A stretch of 64,000 bases of DNA from Glandiceps talaboti (taxonomy: Eukaryota > Hemichordata > Enteropneusta > Spengelidae). The first letter of the stretch is position 1; each line of letters begins with the position of its first letter. Location of the stretch: contig NC_135550.1 of the NCBI RefSeq assembly GCF_964340395.1, forward strand, positions 15,078,408 through 15,142,407. Reading direction: 5' to 3'. The notes beneath the pieces are model-generated. The model saw nothing but the letters and a program-made list of their open reading frames with translations. It searched no databases and was not told the origin of the DNA. Below are positions 38,893-52,398 of the stretch, in pieces. Made by a program: the position numbers and the translations under genes.

Positions 38893-39462
38893 GCCTGTCA
38901 TCCAATACTTACAAATGAACTGAAAGGAGAGTAAAATGGCTATTTATAGTAACAATGCTCTAAAAATAGACACATGGTGTTAAATTTAGAAAGGGTAATG
39001 GGTGATGTACTAAATTCAACCGGGGACAAGAAACAAAACACAAACAAATTTCCTGCGAATTAGTTTCAATGTTCTGCCCAGTGGATTTCCACATATACAT
39101 GTATGTCGTACAAGGTCAACTCAGCAGTGACCGGACAATACGAACGGTACTTCACCGGTAAACCTGTAGGATTTACCGCCTTGGTTTGTTGATATTTTGG
39201 TCTCAGACTGATGTTTTCTTGTAAAATCCAAACGTTCCATTTTAGTCAGTACAGTACTAGTGGCGTGTTAAAACGATTTATTTATAGGGCCACTTGATAT
39301 TTGCACCGAAGTTTTTACCCCAATGTTCTTGAATGTTCAATTATATACACAAGCCTCTCGAAACAGGAAGTTTACCAAATCGGTATCCGGTATCGCCAAT
39401 AATCAAAACAACGTGTGTTTATAAATTATAGTGTATCCTGTGGCAGAATTCAGTAGCGGCAA
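38893..39462. other. Upstream flank of the NPAS4-like promoter, unique sequence
   Basis: No repeat or frame. Candidate distal promoter region between the CRE at 38890 and the inverted repeat at 39463. Confidence 0.4.
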
Positions 39463-39687
39463 CCAAAACATGGACTTTGTATTCGTGTCGGACAAAAACA
39501 ACGTGTCCGCAACAGTACTGTTACGGCAGTAGCAGTGTCTAATCTTAGAATGTCTGTAGACCATAGGATGAATCAAAACAAATATGCACGAGTAACGGAA
39601 ATATCATTTTAAACTCATGGATAACTATCTATACACCTGTATATATACGATATACGAGCCTGTATCTATTAAAATAATATACTACAG
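39463..39687 (-). repeat. Family C element copy 2 (inverted, no internal microsatellite)
   Basis: Reverse complement of 35451-35826 with the (GATT)n and about 30 neighbouring bases missing. It lies upstream of the NPAS4-like promoter and leads directly into the long (TATG)n array. Confidence 0.8.
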
Positions 39688-39865
39688 TATGTATGTATGT
39701 ATGTATGTATGTATGTATGTATGTATGTATGTATGTATGTATGTATGTATGTATGTATGTATGTATGTATGTATGTATGTATGTATGTGTGTGTATATAT
39801 GTATGTGTGTGTATGTATGTATGTATGTATGTATGTATGTATGTATGTATGTATGTATGTATGTA

Positions 39866-39898
<33 letters not shown>

Positions 39899-40350
39899 AT
39901 GTATGTATGTATGTATGTATGTATGTAGGTAGGTAGGTAGGTAGGTAGGTAGGTAGGTAGGTAGGTATGTATGTATGTATGTATGTATGTATGTATGTAT
40001 GTATGTATGTATGTATGTATGTATGTATGTATGTATGTATGTATGTAGGTAGGTAGGTAGGTAGGTAGGTAGGTAGGTAGGTAGGTAGGTGTGTGTGTGT
40101 GTGTGTATGTATGCATGCATGCATGCATGCATGCATGCATGTATGTATGTATGTATGTATGTATGTATGTATGTATGTATGTATGTATGTATGTATGTAT
40201 GTATGTATGTATGTATGTATGTATGCATGTATGTAATATGTATGTATGTATGCATGTATGTATGTATGTATGTATGTATGTATGTATGTATGTATGTATG
40301 TATGTATGTATGTATGCATGTATGTATGTATGTATGTATGTATGTATGTA
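39687..40350. repeat. Very long (TATG)n array with TAGG, TGTG and CATG variants, about 660 bp
   Basis: Blocks of (GTAG)n, (TG)n and (CATG)n sit within (TATG)n, showing higher-order duplication ((TATG)n-(GTAG)n pairs occur twice). All frames here are low-complexity by-products. Confidence 0.98.
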
Positions 40351-40380
40351 TATAGAAATATAGTATACATATAGAATCAT

Positions 40381-40488
40381 CGTACATTATTTTAATAGTA
40401 TACAGGCTCGTAAATACAATATTATATAAAAATGTATATTATATAGTTATCCATGAGTTTTAAATGATATTTCATTTACCCAGGCATA

Positions 40489-40557
<69 letters not shown>

Positions 40558-40665
40558 TTGTTTGTTTATTTAATTATTTATTTGTGTGTGTGTGTGTGTG
40601 TGATTTTGTTTATATACTTATTTGTAACACGGTTATTGTGACAACAGAGGTGGAGTCTAAACACT
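40381..40665 (+). repeat. Family C element copy 3 (diverged, internal CTGT and TG microsatellites)
   Basis: Shares the TTATTTTAATAG, CAGGCTCGTA and GTTATCCATGAGTTT blocks with copy 1, but the internal repeat is (CTGT)n, then (TTTG)n and (TG)n, followed by TTTGTAACACGGTT. Confidence 0.65.
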
Positions 40666-40719
40666 GGAGCAATCTCGCTCATAGTATACAACTAATTTGC
40701 ATATTTTGATGATATTAGG

Positions 40720-43270
40720 AAAAAAAATATAATAAATTTCACGCTTCTGGCCACTGCAGTAGTTTAAACTTACGCTATTTTTTTCAGTTAAGAAACCCAA
40801 AGAAATGTTACATTTGTAATTTTTACGTCTTTGAAGCTTTCACTATTCCTGAGTCAGTGATGGCGTTTGAGGACGACGACTCATTGCAGATCATGTAGTA
40901 ATTGTCCCAAGTCGCGCTAGCTACAAGTATGCCGGGCATGCAGAAAGAGGACTTCCGTTTGCCATATTAAATCTGAGAGCCAATTACAAGCAATGGAATC
41001 CCGATATCAGCGTTGGAAATGGCGGAAATCAACTACCAACTATAACATCAATTCGACGCAGTGATGCCAACAGACAGAGATAGGAAACACGGTCGCCAAG
41101 GCAACACAAGCTGTCGTCATCACGCCATGATGGATGCAGATGTAGAATGCATCATGGAAAGAAGACACCATGGGTGTCCAATTACACGCTTGCAGTGATA
41201 GCTCTGCTGACTCAAGATTTAAGATTTGTTCATTGGTAATAACTTGAACCACGTTTGCCATTTGTATTACCCTTCCTTCTCATACATTTAATTGAAATGA
41301 CTAGACATACACTATAGACGTCAGTGTAGGCTGTATTGACTCTAACATAAATACTGTATATTAGCAAAATTCGCTTTAAAATCATTTTTATCCATTTTAC
41401 CATTTTCATCAAAAATATAACACTTTGGAATTTCTGAAATCTTTATAAATGTTACATTTATTAGTGTATGTTTAATTAATATTTACTTAATGTTATTTTA
41501 AATATACTGGTATCTTTTAGCCTGGGTTACCGATACTTTTATTAGAACGCGTCGCGTGTATGAAAAGTCCAGTTAACCGCTAGTTTCGTGACGGTAAAAC
41601 CGGGCCGCCGCCGGCCGCAAGCTGCTCTCAGGTCAGAAGCACAACTACGAAGACAGGTCATACGGGGTCCGTGCCAATTGGGTTCAATTTTTACCCTGGT
41701 ACATGTATTCGTATTCGTTCATTCATCTCCATTGACGGTACATGTTGTTAAAATCATACTGGTGTACTTTTTTTTTTTTTTTGTTTGTTCACAAAACAAT
41801 AGTTGTGTCGCACTACGACGACGCACTCGAAATGACGACAAGAAAGTCAGACGTCGCTGCTCTTTTGTTCGTGTTTAAGACGGTGTGCGTGAAGGTTCAG
41901 TGCGTCAGAGAATTAGCAGTAACCTTTCAACGTACGTCCCCCGCCCGAGGGACAGCTTGCCAATGCAGCTGCTACTTGAGTTACGCATTGCACGGAATCC
42001 GGTTTCTTGTGTGAAAGATGGCAAACTATTGTGCTTGGCCGAGCTGACATGTTTTATTTACTCCATGAGTCGATGACGCCCGCATGACTCTGAAGACGCT
42101 TTGTGACATTGGTGCACGAATCGAAGGCTGTGCATAAAACAAAGTTATTTCATGGACGCCGTATGCTGTACTTAAACCTGCGGGCAAAGTATCAACTGAA
42201 CTGGTAGACGTCCCGTGTACGTTTCCCAGTTCCACTTTGTCAACAAGAGCGTGTACCATATGTTTACGGAAGTAACGCAGGCGCATCGGAGCATTAAGCG
42301 CTTTATGCATTAAGATTTCCGTCGTGACACCACAGTGGACTTGAGCGTCTATACATGTAGCACATGTACTAGCAGCATGTGTTGTCAACTGTTTTATGAC
42401 AAAAATGTCCCGATTGAATTTTAATAATGACAGTAGGTCACGAATTTCGAAATTATCCCCGAGTCGCGTTTTGAGTGATAACCATTTATTCTATATCAGA
42501 ACTAACAATGCAGGACTCAATTTCAATGTTTGTCTTTCACCCATATAATAATGATATATGCGGGTTGTTATATTAATGATATGATTGTGCCGTCATCAAA
42601 ATTTGAACAAGAACGCTCCCCGCGTTCATAAATTTCACACTTCGCCAAATATAATGGACCTATAAAGGAGAACGTTGTCGGAGATCATAATTTAGAAATA
42701 GGACGAGAACTAGAAATAAACAATCAAACCAAATAAACATAATATTATCTTTAATGTGTTTAAACTAGTGCACGCAACGCATCGTTTTTTCCTTTCCCTT
42801 GTATTTTTGTTTTGAACGAACGAATGTGTTGGTCGTTAAACAATTATCGACACTACAGAACACTTTTATTCACACATCAAAATACAATCTACACATGAAA
42901 ATGAAGACTACTGTTAATCTAATCATTCTGTAATTATATTGATCTGCCCAATAAATCGAACGTAGAAAAAAACTCATTTATATGCTAATTGTAACTAAAA
43001 TAATCTAATTGGGCTCCTTGTCAATAGTAATATAATTCCATAATAGTACACAGGCATCTGCAACATTGTATTTTTTACATAGTTGACTGGCTACTTTAAT
43101 TCATTTGGGAGGGGGGGGGGGATTAGTGATGTCGATTTCATTTTACCGGACCCTCTAGTTTCGCCCCCTCGAGTTAATTTTGTTCTCATTTTTGCTCCGA
43201 TACAAGCGTTTGTAAGGTTTTTTTTTTTTTTAATTTGTTACGGGGAACAGAAAGCTTTGTTCCGCCTTCT

Positions 43271-43306
<36 letters not shown>

Positions 43307-43470
43307 GATTCGTGATTTAGTTTAGTGTTTCTTATTCAAATTACTACATACAGTATCTGACAATGGCTGACAACTGAGAACAACGGTTAATTGGGTATAG
43401 CGGAAATGAATACTTTCAATTTATAGCACAACTGAACTAATAAGGTTCAATAGTGCTATAGACATGGTGT
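40720..43470. other. Mostly unique sequence, partly CpG-richer, no recognised gene
   Basis: 41520-42420 is richer in CpG (see the unassigned frame at 42026). Long T tracts are at 43219 and 43272-43303. Confidence 0.35.
42026..42388 (-). other. Unassigned 120-codon frame in a locally CpG-richer segment
   Basis: The segment 41520-42420 is visibly richer in C, G and CpG than its surroundings (for example CCGGGCCGCCGCCGGCCGC at 41600). It contains this frame on the minus strand and overlapping frames on the plus strand. It could be a promoter or first-exon region of a gene or non-coding RNA. No homology recognised. Confidence 0.2.
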
Positions 43471-43471
43471 G

Positions 43472-43492
43472 GTGTCTGTCTGTCTGTCTGTC

Positions 43493-43549
<57 letters not shown>
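43472..43549. repeat. (CTGT)n/(TG)n microsatellite
   Basis: Short tetranucleotide grading into about 50 bp of (TG)n. Confidence 0.97.
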
Positions 43550-43552
<3 letters not shown>

Positions 43553-44000
43553 ACTTAAACTCAAAAAACCGCCAGACCGATTGCCTTGGTATTTGGGTGG
43601 GACTTTACTTGTGGTGTCTAATTGCGAAATTATTCAAATCAAAATGATTGCACCTTAAGTCTGTGTTTTGGGTAAAAAATGTAATTTTGGTTAAAAAGAA
43701 ACATAAACTCTAAAACTGTTAGGCGGATTCGCCTGAAATTTGGTGAAGATGTTGATAGGGGTATTTACACAGAAGATTGCTCATGACATGGTAATCCCAA
43801 CGGAGATATGCAAATAAGGAATAAAAATGTGATGTTTTGCTAAAAAATCGTTAATTCCAAAAGTGCAGATTTGGCTGAAATTTCTCTGGAATGTTTCTGG
43901 GAATGTACAGATCAAGTAATATTAATTAGATAATGACCCCATCAGTGATATGCAAATTTATTGATGTCATTAAGCCATTAAACATTTTATGGGGTGCTTA
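43550..44000 (+). repeat. Diverged interspersed or tandem repeat downstream of a TG microsatellite
   Basis: Two related passages: AACCGCCAGACCGATTGCC... and GTTAGGCGGATTCGCCTGAA..., each followed by a GGTATTT/TTTGGTG block and ATATGCAAAT. Too diverged for exact boundaries. Confidence 0.45.
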
Positions 44001-44137
44001 ACATACATTGTAATGTACACAAGCACATACATTGTAATGTAACAAGTGTACGTCAGTGGCACTGCGATTAGGTTGCTTGGAAACATTCTCTAACTAAGTT
44101 TAACACAAACTGAACCATAGATTGGTTCAAGGTAAAA

Positions 44138-44140
<3 letters not shown>

Positions 44141-44194
<54 letters not shown>
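44141..44194. repeat. (CTGT)n microsatellite
   Basis: About 13 units. Confidence 0.97.
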
Positions 44195-44197
<3 letters not shown>

Positions 44198-44308
44198 GTG
44201 TAGATGATGCAAGGGATTTTGGTATTAAACTTTACCTCTCAAATTTAGTAATGATTCTTAAAGTGTTAGTCTGAAAATAGCGATTGTGTCATACTTACGT
44301 AATTGGCC

Positions 44309-44680
44309 CTAGCAACCACGACCACGCCCTTAGCAACAGTTAAATGATAGGGTTTATTGCAATATAACAATAGGGATGTGTAGGCAATTGTGTAAACATT
44401 ATTTTAAAATATGCCAATGTCCTTAGCAACAAGACCACGCCCATAGCAACTGATAAACGATGACATATAATGCCAATATAACCATTGATAACACCAGTGA
44501 AGGGAAGGCAAATGAATAAACATTCCAAAAATGTATGTAGATATGCCTAGCAACAAGACCACACCCATAGCAACAGTTAAACGATTTTGTATATTGCATA
44601 TTGCAGCTATAACACCATGGATTGGTAGGCGTCTGAATAAATCTTCAAAAAATGCATGGAAATATGTCAAGAACACATAA
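44309..44680 (+). repeat. Tandem repeat of about 120 bp, three copies
   Basis: Each unit opens with a block of the type TAGCAACAAGACCACGCCC then ATAGCAAC (44309-44337, 44422-44450, 44547-44574), followed by AGTTAAACGAT and an AT-rich remainder. The pattern has paired AGCAAC half-sites. Confidence 0.75.
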
Positions 44681-44834
44681 TCATAATAGAAAATTAAAGT
44701 TTACAGTTGTGTTACAATGCTATTGGCGTTTTTACAATCCTGTATATATATGTATACATACATTGTGTCGTCTGATGATCGCAACAGCGTGAAACACTGT
44801 GTAACGGCTCCTGTGTATCTTGCTTGATTCTGTG

Positions 44835-44835
<1 letters not shown>

Positions 44836-44918
<83 letters not shown>
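44836..44918. repeat. (TA)n microsatellite
   Basis: About 41 perfect units; self-complementary. Confidence 0.98.
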
Positions 44919-44923
<5 letters not shown>

Positions 44924-46599
44924 TATTAACTTACATTAGTGTTATATATTTGTCCATTTATTTTTTACAAATTTTTTTTGGTGGGAGGGGGGGGGGTAAA
45001 AATATTGATGTGAGAAAGTGTACGTACTTTCAAACTTAGTGAAATTTCAGATTGAAAATGACAGTTTGCTCGGCAGTGTACATTCATAAATGATCTTGCA
45101 TTGTCCCTCAAACCATTCATTGCAGTGAGGTTTTCCTAAAGTGGTCTGAGATTGTGCGAAGGGTAGTGTAAGAAAAATTGTGACAAGTGTGCCGACTACA
45201 AAAACCACACCATCTAATGGTTTGTAAATTACCTGTTGGGGGTGACGCCGGGTGTTGTTGCATCGATATCTATCACTTCCACAGACGCGTCAGATCGAAC
45301 GCTCGTGGTGTTATTTTATTTGCACCTGTAGTAGTCGAATTCATGAAACCCTACTATCCCTGTCTGCCAAACGCATCACTGATCACATAGATTTTCGATC
45401 GAACATTCACTGCTTTTTTGTTCTGCTTCGTTGGCGCTCACCAAAGCCCTTACTAAAATACGGCGTTTGAGAATATTAATGACGGAAACTTTTTTACACA
45501 TCTTGATATGCAAACCATACCAATATAACAAAACGAAGTTCATGGCAATTACAAGAGTTGACAGCATCATTGAAGCGTGCAAAACATCTCCGGGCTCGTT
45601 CTTCCAAAGTAACATTTCGAATCCCATCGATTTGGATATAGAAAGAATCACCTGATTCTACGATATTGTTAGGAGTTGTTTCGCGTCTTTATAAAAAGTA
45701 GCCTAGAGGAATATATTGTACAGTGATGGGGTACGTGATGTTGTTGGAATAATTACGTAGAAACTAAACGGACGACAGTTTTCAAAACAGTTCTTTTTTT
45801 GTCCCACGGGTTTGATTGGCAGTGTTCCACTTCTGATTATAACATGAGGGATAGTATGGGAAATAAAATATGATTAAAGAAGAAAAAAGATGACATTTTT
45901 CTATGAACCTGTAGTTATCGTGGTTATATATGATGTATTTTGCAGTGAAAAAGAATCGTGACGATACAACCTCCCCCTCCCCCTTTCGTGTCGCTATCGA
46001 TAATTTCATCGAGCGTAGTCTATAGTGTAGATTCCAGTTCGATAGTGTTCGACACTAATTTAGTTATCAGTAATTTGGCCAAATAATATATATTGGATTC
46101 AAAAGTGCATTGTGTATATGTATTATGATCAAACCAGAACTCGGTTATATTAGCGTTCACTGGTTTGAATTCCATATAACACATCCAACGCTTTCCAACA
46201 AAACATCCTTTATATCATATAATGGTTAATTATACGCAATTACCTTGTGATTTCACTCTTACTTACTTTGCAACACAAAAGCATTAATACAGGGGAAGAA
46301 GAAAACTCCAAGTTCTCCAATAATCACATTACGTCTTTCTAACATTACGTAACACAAGTGTCACGTGATATAACGAAGTCAAACTCACGATTTGGAAACA
46401 TTCATATCAGTTATCAATAGATCTTACTTTTAAGACGATCTTCTAATATAGGTATACTTGGGTAAGTAACTGTGAAATGGGGGTTCTGTATTACATGTAA
46501 TAGATTCGAAGGAGGTATTTCTAGTTTTTAGACCCTTGCCTACTAACATGTCTTCTACAATATTACATTAGAAGAACTCCACTGTGCAGATTCGACAGT

Positions 46600-47112
46600 C
46601 AGGATGGATATACTTGTTTCTGTCTCTTGCAGAGTGGATTTATATATACATTGTAATACAATTGTTGCATATTTCTGTCTTTTGCAGAGTTGATTTATAT
46701 ACATTGTAATATTTCTGTCTTTTGCAGAGGGTATATTATATATACATTTTAATACAATTGTTGCATATTTCTGTCTTTTGCAGAGGGGATTTCTATACAT
46801 TGCAATACAATTGTTGCATATTTATGTCTCTTGGAGAGTGGATTTGTATAGATTGTTGCATATTTAGGTCTCTTGCAGAGAGGATTTGTATACATTGTTG
46901 CATATTTATGTCTCTTGCAGAGGGGGATGTATATACAATTGTTGCCTGTGTCTGTCTCTTGCAGGGGGTGATTTATATACATTGTAATACAATTGTTGCA
47001 TATTTATGTCTCTTGGGGAGTGGATTTATATAGATTGTTGCATATTTATGTCTCTTGCAGAGGTTGATTTATATACATTGTAACACAACTGTGGCTTATG
47101 CGCGTGTCTTTT
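46600..47112 (+). repeat. Minisatellite of about 53-bp units
   Basis: About ten units, each built from ATACAATTGTTGCATATTT, ATGTCTCTTGCAGAG and GGATTTATATACATTGTA, with short variants lacking about 10 bases. Every unit contains a TCTCTTGCAG or TCTTTTGCAG string like a splice acceptor. Open frames on both strands are by-products of the repeat. Confidence 0.85.
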
Positions 47113-47847
47113 GTAGAGGATGAATTGATAAACAAGGACAACATGAAACACACCGTGGCAAAGCAACAATTGTGTCTGTTTTGACTGTAGATTCTGCAGA
47201 GCTTAATTTCTATTTTTGATATAACAAAAACCCACCGTATTTCAAACATATAAAGGTTAGAGCGATTATTATAGTATTGATTCCGTTGACATAATATGTA
47301 ATTGAAGAAAAAAATCGTGAGCTGTTTAACACGTACAACATTAACAAACCGTTATCATAATTTACGTTTATTTAAAAAAACAAACCCCACAGTCTTTTGA
47401 ATAGTGGGATGTGTTACCAAAGCTCAAGCGCAGTGATGACGAATTCAATCAATCACGACGTCACAATCAACTTTGAAAAATAACAACATCAAAACTGTTA
47501 CAAGCAAAGATGAAAAGGAGAAATTATACATTGATATTGTCAACAGGAAGATGTGTGATGAAGTTTACATTTCGGTCACCGCAGGCAGATCTATGCCAAA
47601 ACGTAGATGTCTAAATAATTCGATATAAATTATTCAAAATTGCAACCGACCGTGTTTCTGCATTGAAAGTCCGACTCCTTTCTTTCAAAACAAACAAATT
47701 TAATTTCAAATTTATACACACGCATCCATGGTATTAAATTACTTTCTTTTTTCCAATATGCACTTTAATATCAATATGTACATGTCAAGTATTCATTTCA
47801 TATCTAATATGATTTATATCATACACAAGCCATGTTCTGCTCTGAAC

Positions 47848-48155
47848 AGAAAATATGGATTATATATCCCGGTCGTTCTACGTCACGGCAACCCGTGTCT
47901 ACGTCACTGGTTCGTGGAGTTCGAAATACTACCAAGTGTCAAAACGTTCCAAATAGCCATTATTATATTTTCCCGATTTTTCATAAATTATGCCTGAGGA
48001 GGAATAAAGTACACCATTCCCAATAGTTGTCTTAATTCAGCCCGAAAATATTCGTGACCCAAGGATTGTCAACTCGTCTACCGACTCGTAGTGATAGGGC
48101 CCCTTCGGTCAGTCGTATTTCCCTTGACTAAACGAAGAAAATTATTGGGGAATAC
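47848..48155 (+). repeat. Dispersed repeat family B, copy 1
   Basis: Direct repeat of 56005-56318 with clear similarity across about 300 bases: GGTCGTTCTACGTCACG, TACGTCACTGGTTC, TTCGAAATAC, CGACTCGTAGTGA and GAAAATTATTGG blocks are shared, with many substitutions. Fragmentary frames only. Confidence 0.75.
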
Positions 48156-48204
48156 AATATTTAAAAGTAATGTCCATTGTTATAAGATACCATAACGCAT
48201 ATTA

Positions 48205-48565
48205 GGCCAAGTAAAAAAAGTTGTTGGGTTCCGGTTACCCGACCCCACCTAGTTTGTCACGCCGATCCTAAACTTTTTTTTTCACATATTCGAGAAAAAA
48301 AAGATAATTGCGAAAATAGTGAAGTCTTGCAAGAAATAATGGATGCGGAAACTGATATCAACTGAAAAGGACAGTTCTTCCAATATGTGTTATGGCTGTA
48401 TATCTGATGACACAGAGACCATATGGAAAACAACAGTAAAAACATAACTACCTGAACTAGACACTCACATATGAAAAAAAAAATAATAAAAAAATAATAA
48501 CAAATCTACCTACCCCACCTATTCTAAAATGGAATGTAATCGGAACCATACAATTTCTTTTACGC
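48205..48565 (-). repeat. Dispersed repeat family A, copy 4 (inverted)
   Basis: Complement of the family: GGTTCCGGTTACCCGACCCC at its left and CCCCACCTATTCTAAA near its right end. The longest copy in the window. Confidence 0.75.
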
Positions 48566-51500
48566 CATATTGTTAGCAGCTTATATGAAGACAATGATTT
48601 TTATTACCATAGCATTTCAAAACCAAGCCATCAACAATAACGTGCGTGTATGTGTGTGTGTGTTGCCCATTGAGGACAAGATGTATTGAAAGCAAAACCA
48701 GTACAGACGACGTTAATACTATTATATACAATATTATTACCTAGGTCACAAAATAACTGCAACGTTTTAAGGGTAAATTGGGTTGTTTCTATGGTAACTT
48801 ATTATGATTATTCCAATTTTTATTGACATTCGAACTTGTGTATTTAAAAAAAAATCCTACCTACGTATCTGAGCATAGTAAATACGACTATGAACTCGAG
48901 TTCGAACGGAGAGCGAGAATATTGTGTGCTAGTCGTAACGGTTTACGCCAGATTCTAGGAGACAGGGTTGGACGTGTGAAACCTTTCTGGCTGAGCCTTC
49001 TCTATTAACAGTTACTTTACTCAGTTGCGACACCTAGAGCGGCTCTGACAAAATTGACTTGATGTTTATCTAAATTCCTCATCAATGGAAAGTGTTTCCT
49101 TGATAGAAGAACGACGGAACAATTTGGTGAAAGGTGTTAGACCCAGGAAGGTTAAATATAGATCCATTGAATGTTTTTTTAAATCTTCCTTCGGATCCTT
49201 TGTTTGCCCCCCCCCAAAGAATTTAAGAAATAATAACACTTAAAAATAGAAAAAATTGTTTCTCGCGTTTTCAGTAAAAAAAATTATGTTTACTGTGTGA
49301 ATTAGGCACTTGGTTGGGCTTACATATAGGGGGAAAATGGGTGAACAGCAGTAGATGTAGTTCGGCATTTACAAAAAAAAATATCTCCCCATTCCCCCTC
49401 CTCCTCCGGTCGCTGCGGGTGGTGCTGTTGGAAGTAAAATATACTTAAGGTCCTCACTTAGCAACTTTTTACTAGTAGTGCCACATACATGAGTACGGAA
49501 TCGAAAGCCTGAAATACCCAACATCTCAAAATACACATTTACAGGCGATTTTATAGTAATGATTGCAGAAGGGTGTTCTGTGGCACCGTATACATTCAAT
49601 GTTACACTGTGATTTTATAGAGCAACTATTAAAAATTACACCAGTCCACTTTTAAATCAATCCATCATGCTATCCCTAAAATTACAAAAAAAACAACATA
49701 ATGCTAAGAGTAATTTTTTTTTACAAAATTAAAAATAAATGCACAATTTTGTGAAATCAACATTAATTTTGTCAAAATAGAGGTTGATGAAATCAATCAC
49801 TCACGTTTCAAATATCACGCTATCGCTGTTAAGATGCGGAAATTATTTATCACAAGTGTATCGAGATTAACAAAGATCATATTTTCTATACCCCCAAAGT
49901 TGTTAGGAAATCTTTTAACAGATTTTGATAATTTTTATTGATGGTTTGTACATCTTGTTCTCCTAAAATGAATGAAGGTGTGTAAATCTGCATATCACGA
50001 CCGCTGTACGTGACTCTGATGTGTACTTTCTTCCCGCCGAGTGTACTATCTGTTAGAATGAGTCGTCTGAAAATTGAAGAATGTTAGAAGTTGTTGGTCC
50101 TTTATACAAGTACAAGTACAAGTTCTGCCACTCTATTCAACTCCAGTTTGTATCAGCGGCTACCATATGTTTAGTACGCATGTTAAAAAAAGTATCTTCA
50201 TCGCAAGTTTACCCCCCCCCCCCAACTATTGACTACAAACTTTTTCATCGGTGCACATGTCGTGTACAACACTTTAGTGCTCCAAAGATATCATTTTGGA
50301 TGTCAGTGAACCCAAAACATAACGACAGACGGGCACTACATATGTTTCAATTTTTGTTTTCAATACCACGCATGCGTGTTTACAATTTTGATTTTCAAAG
50401 AATTTTACACGGACATAAAGATATTGTCACTACAAATTTAGATGAGTGAATAGATTGCTGAATGTGTTGCTATAATTCAACATTTTGTAGCGATAGTACG
50501 CGGAACATAGCAAATGATTAAGTTCTAGAACATAAGAAAACTCAACCAAGTATTAAACAAATAACAGCAGGGACTCTGGTTGTCGTGAGACAACATTCAA
50601 ACCAATTTCTAAAGTTGTAGTGAGATGGCCTTCAAAGGTAAATCTAATGGGGGGGGGGGCAGTGTCGGTTTTTAATAACACAGCGAAAGCTTCTAAACCT
50701 TTAAATAACAACCATCAATATTACACAAATGAACAACAAAACATCGTGTTTGCTGTTATGTTTATGATTTTTGAAACATCTCGTTTCGACTGGAATCAAA
50801 GACACGAATTTTCAACCAATTGATTTATTATTTAAGGAGTATGATGAAAAAGATAGAACTATTTACAATGAAGACGACAACAGTCATCTTGCCAATGCAT
50901 TTGCTCACAGGGAATGGCATACTCTTATTTCTTCCTAGAAATTCTGACGCAAGCTTAAAAGACGCCGAATAATCATCATAGTCATGAAAAGCTGTCCTCG
51001 GGGTATAATATTCCCATATTCGTCTATTACATAGCTTTGTTTGGAATACAAACTACACGGAAAGCATTGTAAATATGGTTTTGCCTATAGAGTAAACGAA
51101 ATTATGAAAATCAACCGTCACGTGATTCGCATTTTCAAATAACATTTGAACAACATGTTTACAAAAACTGTATAGAAACATGATTTTATCGGTTGAATTG
51201 TAGAGAAAAGAACCGGCTTTTGGTTCCCTGCAATTCTTCTTCAGGCATCTTGTTACTGTTGCTATTCAGGAAGCGCTAACACAGGGAGTGTTCAAGGACA
51301 CGGTGGCGGTTAGATCATACTTCTCGTTGTGTCCATACGTCGATGACGCTGTTCATAGCCGCAGGCTGTCCTGCGTCACAGTGTCCTTTGCACCAATCCG
51401 TCAAAACAACGTATTTAGGCGGTTTTTCTCCCCTCCATCTTTCAGAATTTGTCATTCTCTTTAGACTTGTTTACGGTAGATACAAATACTACGTGTTTAT

Positions 51501-51754
51501 CAAAATGAGTAGCTGTTCGAAAGCATGTATGTAATGTAGTGATAAGGTGCGTCAGTACATTCAAGCTTTTGGTTCGTGACCTGCCGGTGGTATGTAATTT
51601 GACAAACAGGTGAATGTGGAATAGTATAACCACATCAACTGGATAAGGGCAAAGCCTTCAGATTTTTGTCCCTGCACACAATAATTGTAGGAATGTAAAA
51701 TTCTGAGCTACCACACATGATACATCCCTGAGGTGGCAGACTAATTATACCAAA
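48566..51754. other. Gene-free stretch
   Basis: Unique AT-rich DNA with short frames only and C/G tracts at 49207, 50213 and 50650. No exon recognised. Confidence 0.4.
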
Positions 51755-52160
51755 CTACATGTATATGAAATTTGAATTTGTCATACTTAAGATATTGCCT
51801 AATTACCGAAAGTCATTAATTATGCAAACGAATCATTAAGATACCTACAGTAACAAGCGTTTAAGACAAATACACTTTATTATCAATGTATGTACCTAAT
51901 TATTAACTTTGAGGCTTTGTTATTATTAATGCATGTACCAAACTATATGAAATTTGAAAGTTGCCTTCCTAAGATATAACCTGATAACAAAAAATAATAA
52001 ATTATGCAAATTACACATTAAATGTAATAGCTACATAAACAAATTTTATAGGATGGGTACGTTTTGTTATGGGTGCCGTATGTGCCAATTATATGACATT
52101 TGAAGAGTGCGTTCTTAAGATATAGCCGAATTACTGAAAATCATTATTCATGCAAATACC
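51755..52160 (+). repeat. Tandem repeat of about 170 bp, three copies
   Basis: Three diverged units sharing TATATGAAATTTGAA, CTTAAGATAT and ATTATGCAAA. Octamer-like ATGCAAAT variants occur once per unit. Confidence 0.7.
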
Positions 52161-52216
52161 TCATAAGATGTTTACCAAAACCCTTAGAAATGATTTGAGC
52201 AGGTCGTGTTCCAACA

Positions 52217-52398
<182 letters not shown>

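Noticed and set aside
39629-40387. 230-250-residue frames rich in Tyr-Ile-His-Thr or Met-Tyr-Val-Cys
   Set aside because: Translations of (TATG)n, open in three frames on each strand because the 4-base unit lacks stops.
45376-45651. 91-codon minus-strand frame with hydrophobic stretch
   Set aside because: A comparable frame is open on the plus strand; no homology, splice or poly(A) support.
46600-47112. CRISPR-like array (regular repeats)
   Set aside because: The units are contiguous tandem repeats without unique spacers, in a eukaryotic genome.
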